Source: Leptolyngbyaceae cyanobacterium CSSed165cm_216 (GTDB lineage: Bacteria > Cyanobacteriota > Cyanobacteriia > Phormidesmidales > Phormidesmidaceae). From it: a stretch of 5,269 bases of DNA. The notes beneath the pieces were generated by a model. The model saw only the letters and a list, made by a program, of their open reading frames with translations, was not told where the DNA came from and searched no databases. Shown here piece by piece: positions 4,518 through 5,269 of the stretch. The stretch lies in assembly GCA_007135385.1 (NCBI GenBank), contig SLIY01000199.1, forward strand, positions 1 through 5,269, given 5' to 3'. The translations under genes and the position numbers were made by a program. Numbering within the stretch: the first letter of the stretch is position 1; each line of letters opens with the position of its first letter.

Positions 4518-5269
4518 TCAAGCCTCCTCTGCCTTGTACAGGGCCGGGGAGATGGTACCGAGCATAGTCTCAGGGGTAAAGTAGCCCAGAGCTTGAATAA
4601 TCCGGGCGATGCAACCTGTCCAACCGGTTTGATGGCTGGCCCCAATGCCAGCCCCATTGTCCCCATTAAAATACTCGTAAAACAGAATCAAGTCTTGCCA
4701 GTGGGGGTCGGTCTGGAATTTCTCTACTCCCCCATAGATGGGCCGACGCCCAGCTTCGTCTTTAAGAAAAATACTGGCCAGCCGTTGGCTAATCTTCTCG
4801 CTAATTTGAAACAGGGTCAGGTGCTCCCCAGAGCCGGTCGGGTACTCTATGGTGAAGTCGTCACCATAGTAGCTGTACAGCTGTAGCAGTGCCCGCAATA
4901 GCAGCAAATTCACCGGCATCCAAATCGGCCCTCGCCAATTAGAGTTGCCCCCAAACATTGCCGACGTCGAATCCCCAGGCACATAACCGACTTTGTATTC
5001 TTGCCCCTGGTGGTAAAACACATAAGGGTTTTCCAGATGATAGCGGGAGAGGGAGCGAATGCCGTAGTCACTGAGAAATTCGCTTTCATCCAGCATCCTG
5101 GACAGCACCCGTCGCAGCTTAGTCTCATCCAGAATAGACAGCATCAGTCGGTGTTTGATCCCCTGCTTGATCGGTAGGTGCACGTTACCGCATAGCTCTG
5201 GGTGGCGATCGATAAAGAGGGTCACCCGTTCCCGCAGTCGCGGCAACTCATCAAAGGCTTCTCGGGGGA
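4518..5269 (-). CDS. GH63-family glycoside hydrolase, C-terminal part (5' end beyond window)
   Basis: The C-terminal 250 residues of an (alpha/alpha)6-barrel glycoside hydrolase, cut by the right edge; the frame runs open to base 5269, so the TTG at 5246 is not the real start. Family marks are YGIRSLSRYH, GNSNWRGPIWMPVN, the stretch FYEYFNGDNGAG about 50 residues from the end, and GASHQTGWTG. GH63 enzymes include alpha-glucosidases and hydrolases of mannosylglycerate or glucosylglycerate, compatible solutes; the substrate here cannot be told from this part. The Glu in YEYF is the likely catalytic base by analogy with ENY/EHY motifs in relatives (from memory); the general acid lies outside the window. 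The protein probably acts in the cytoplasm, but its N-terminus is not visible. It ends with TGA and is followed by the 12-bp inverted repeat. Confidence 0.88.
   Translation of the reverse strand, partial: PREAFDELPRLRERVTLFIDRHPELCGNVHLPIKQGIKHRLMLSILDETKLRRVLSRMLDESEFLSDYGIRSLSRYHLENPYVFYHQGQEYKVGYVPGDSTSAMFGGNSNWRGPIWMPVNLLLLRALLQLYSYYGDDFTIEYPTGSGEHLTLFQISEKISQRLASIFLKDEAGRRPIYGGVEKFQTDPHWQDLILFYEYFNGDNGAGIGASHQTGWTGCIARIIQALGYFTPETMLGTISPALYKAEEA

Noticed and set aside
4518..5246. TTG at 5246 as start of the GH63 gene
   Set aside because: The frame remains open to the edge and GH63 enzymes are far longer; the visible part is only the C-terminal region.

Overview
This window is almost certainly chromosomal DNA from a cyanobacterium. 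Five copies of the octamer GCGATCGC (HIP1) lie in 5.3 kb, far above chance and typical of many cyanobacteria. Base composition is moderately GC-rich in the genes and AT-richer in the 4142-4517 spacer. I cannot name a genus. Every supported gene lies on the minus strand, so the reading order of transcription is from right to left.

From right to left: (1) the C-terminal part of a family GH63 glycoside hydrolase (4518 to beyond the right edge); (2) a 376-bp AT-rich spacer holding a perfect 15-bp inverted repeat, a 12-bp inverted repeat just after the GH63 stop and a candidate -10 box; (3) a small Sec-exported protein of unknown function (3623-4141); (4) a 251-bp stretch with a doubtful 66-codon ORF and a terminator-like hairpin; (5) a full-length arginine deiminase, arcA (2118-3371), with all expected catalytic residues; (6) a 517-bp stretch with two hairpins, what looks like a frameshifted small gene resembling the start of DUF1269 proteins, and a long interrupted stem-loop just ahead of the next gene; (7) a bacterial archaeo-eukaryotic-type release-factor homologue (baeRF, Balon-like), a probable ribosome-associated stress or hibernation factor (524-1600); (8) a remnant of a serine-type glutaminase (about 120-519), missing both ends and carrying a one-base insertion just ahead of its catalytic S-x-x-K motif; (9) two tandem intrinsic terminators closing the block (1-52).

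Taken together, the left half mixes enzymes that release ammonia from amino acids (arginine deiminase, and formerly glutaminase) with a ribosome-binding stress factor. A GTA-N8-TAC palindrome, the form of an NtcA nitrogen-control site, sits ahead of the baeRF gene. This suggests, but does not prove, a nitrogen- or starvation-related accessory region. Two of the genes in the left 2 kb are broken, so the region appears to be eroding by deletion and frameshift. No arcB, arcC or arcD partner, transposase, tRNA, rRNA or CRISPR array is visible.
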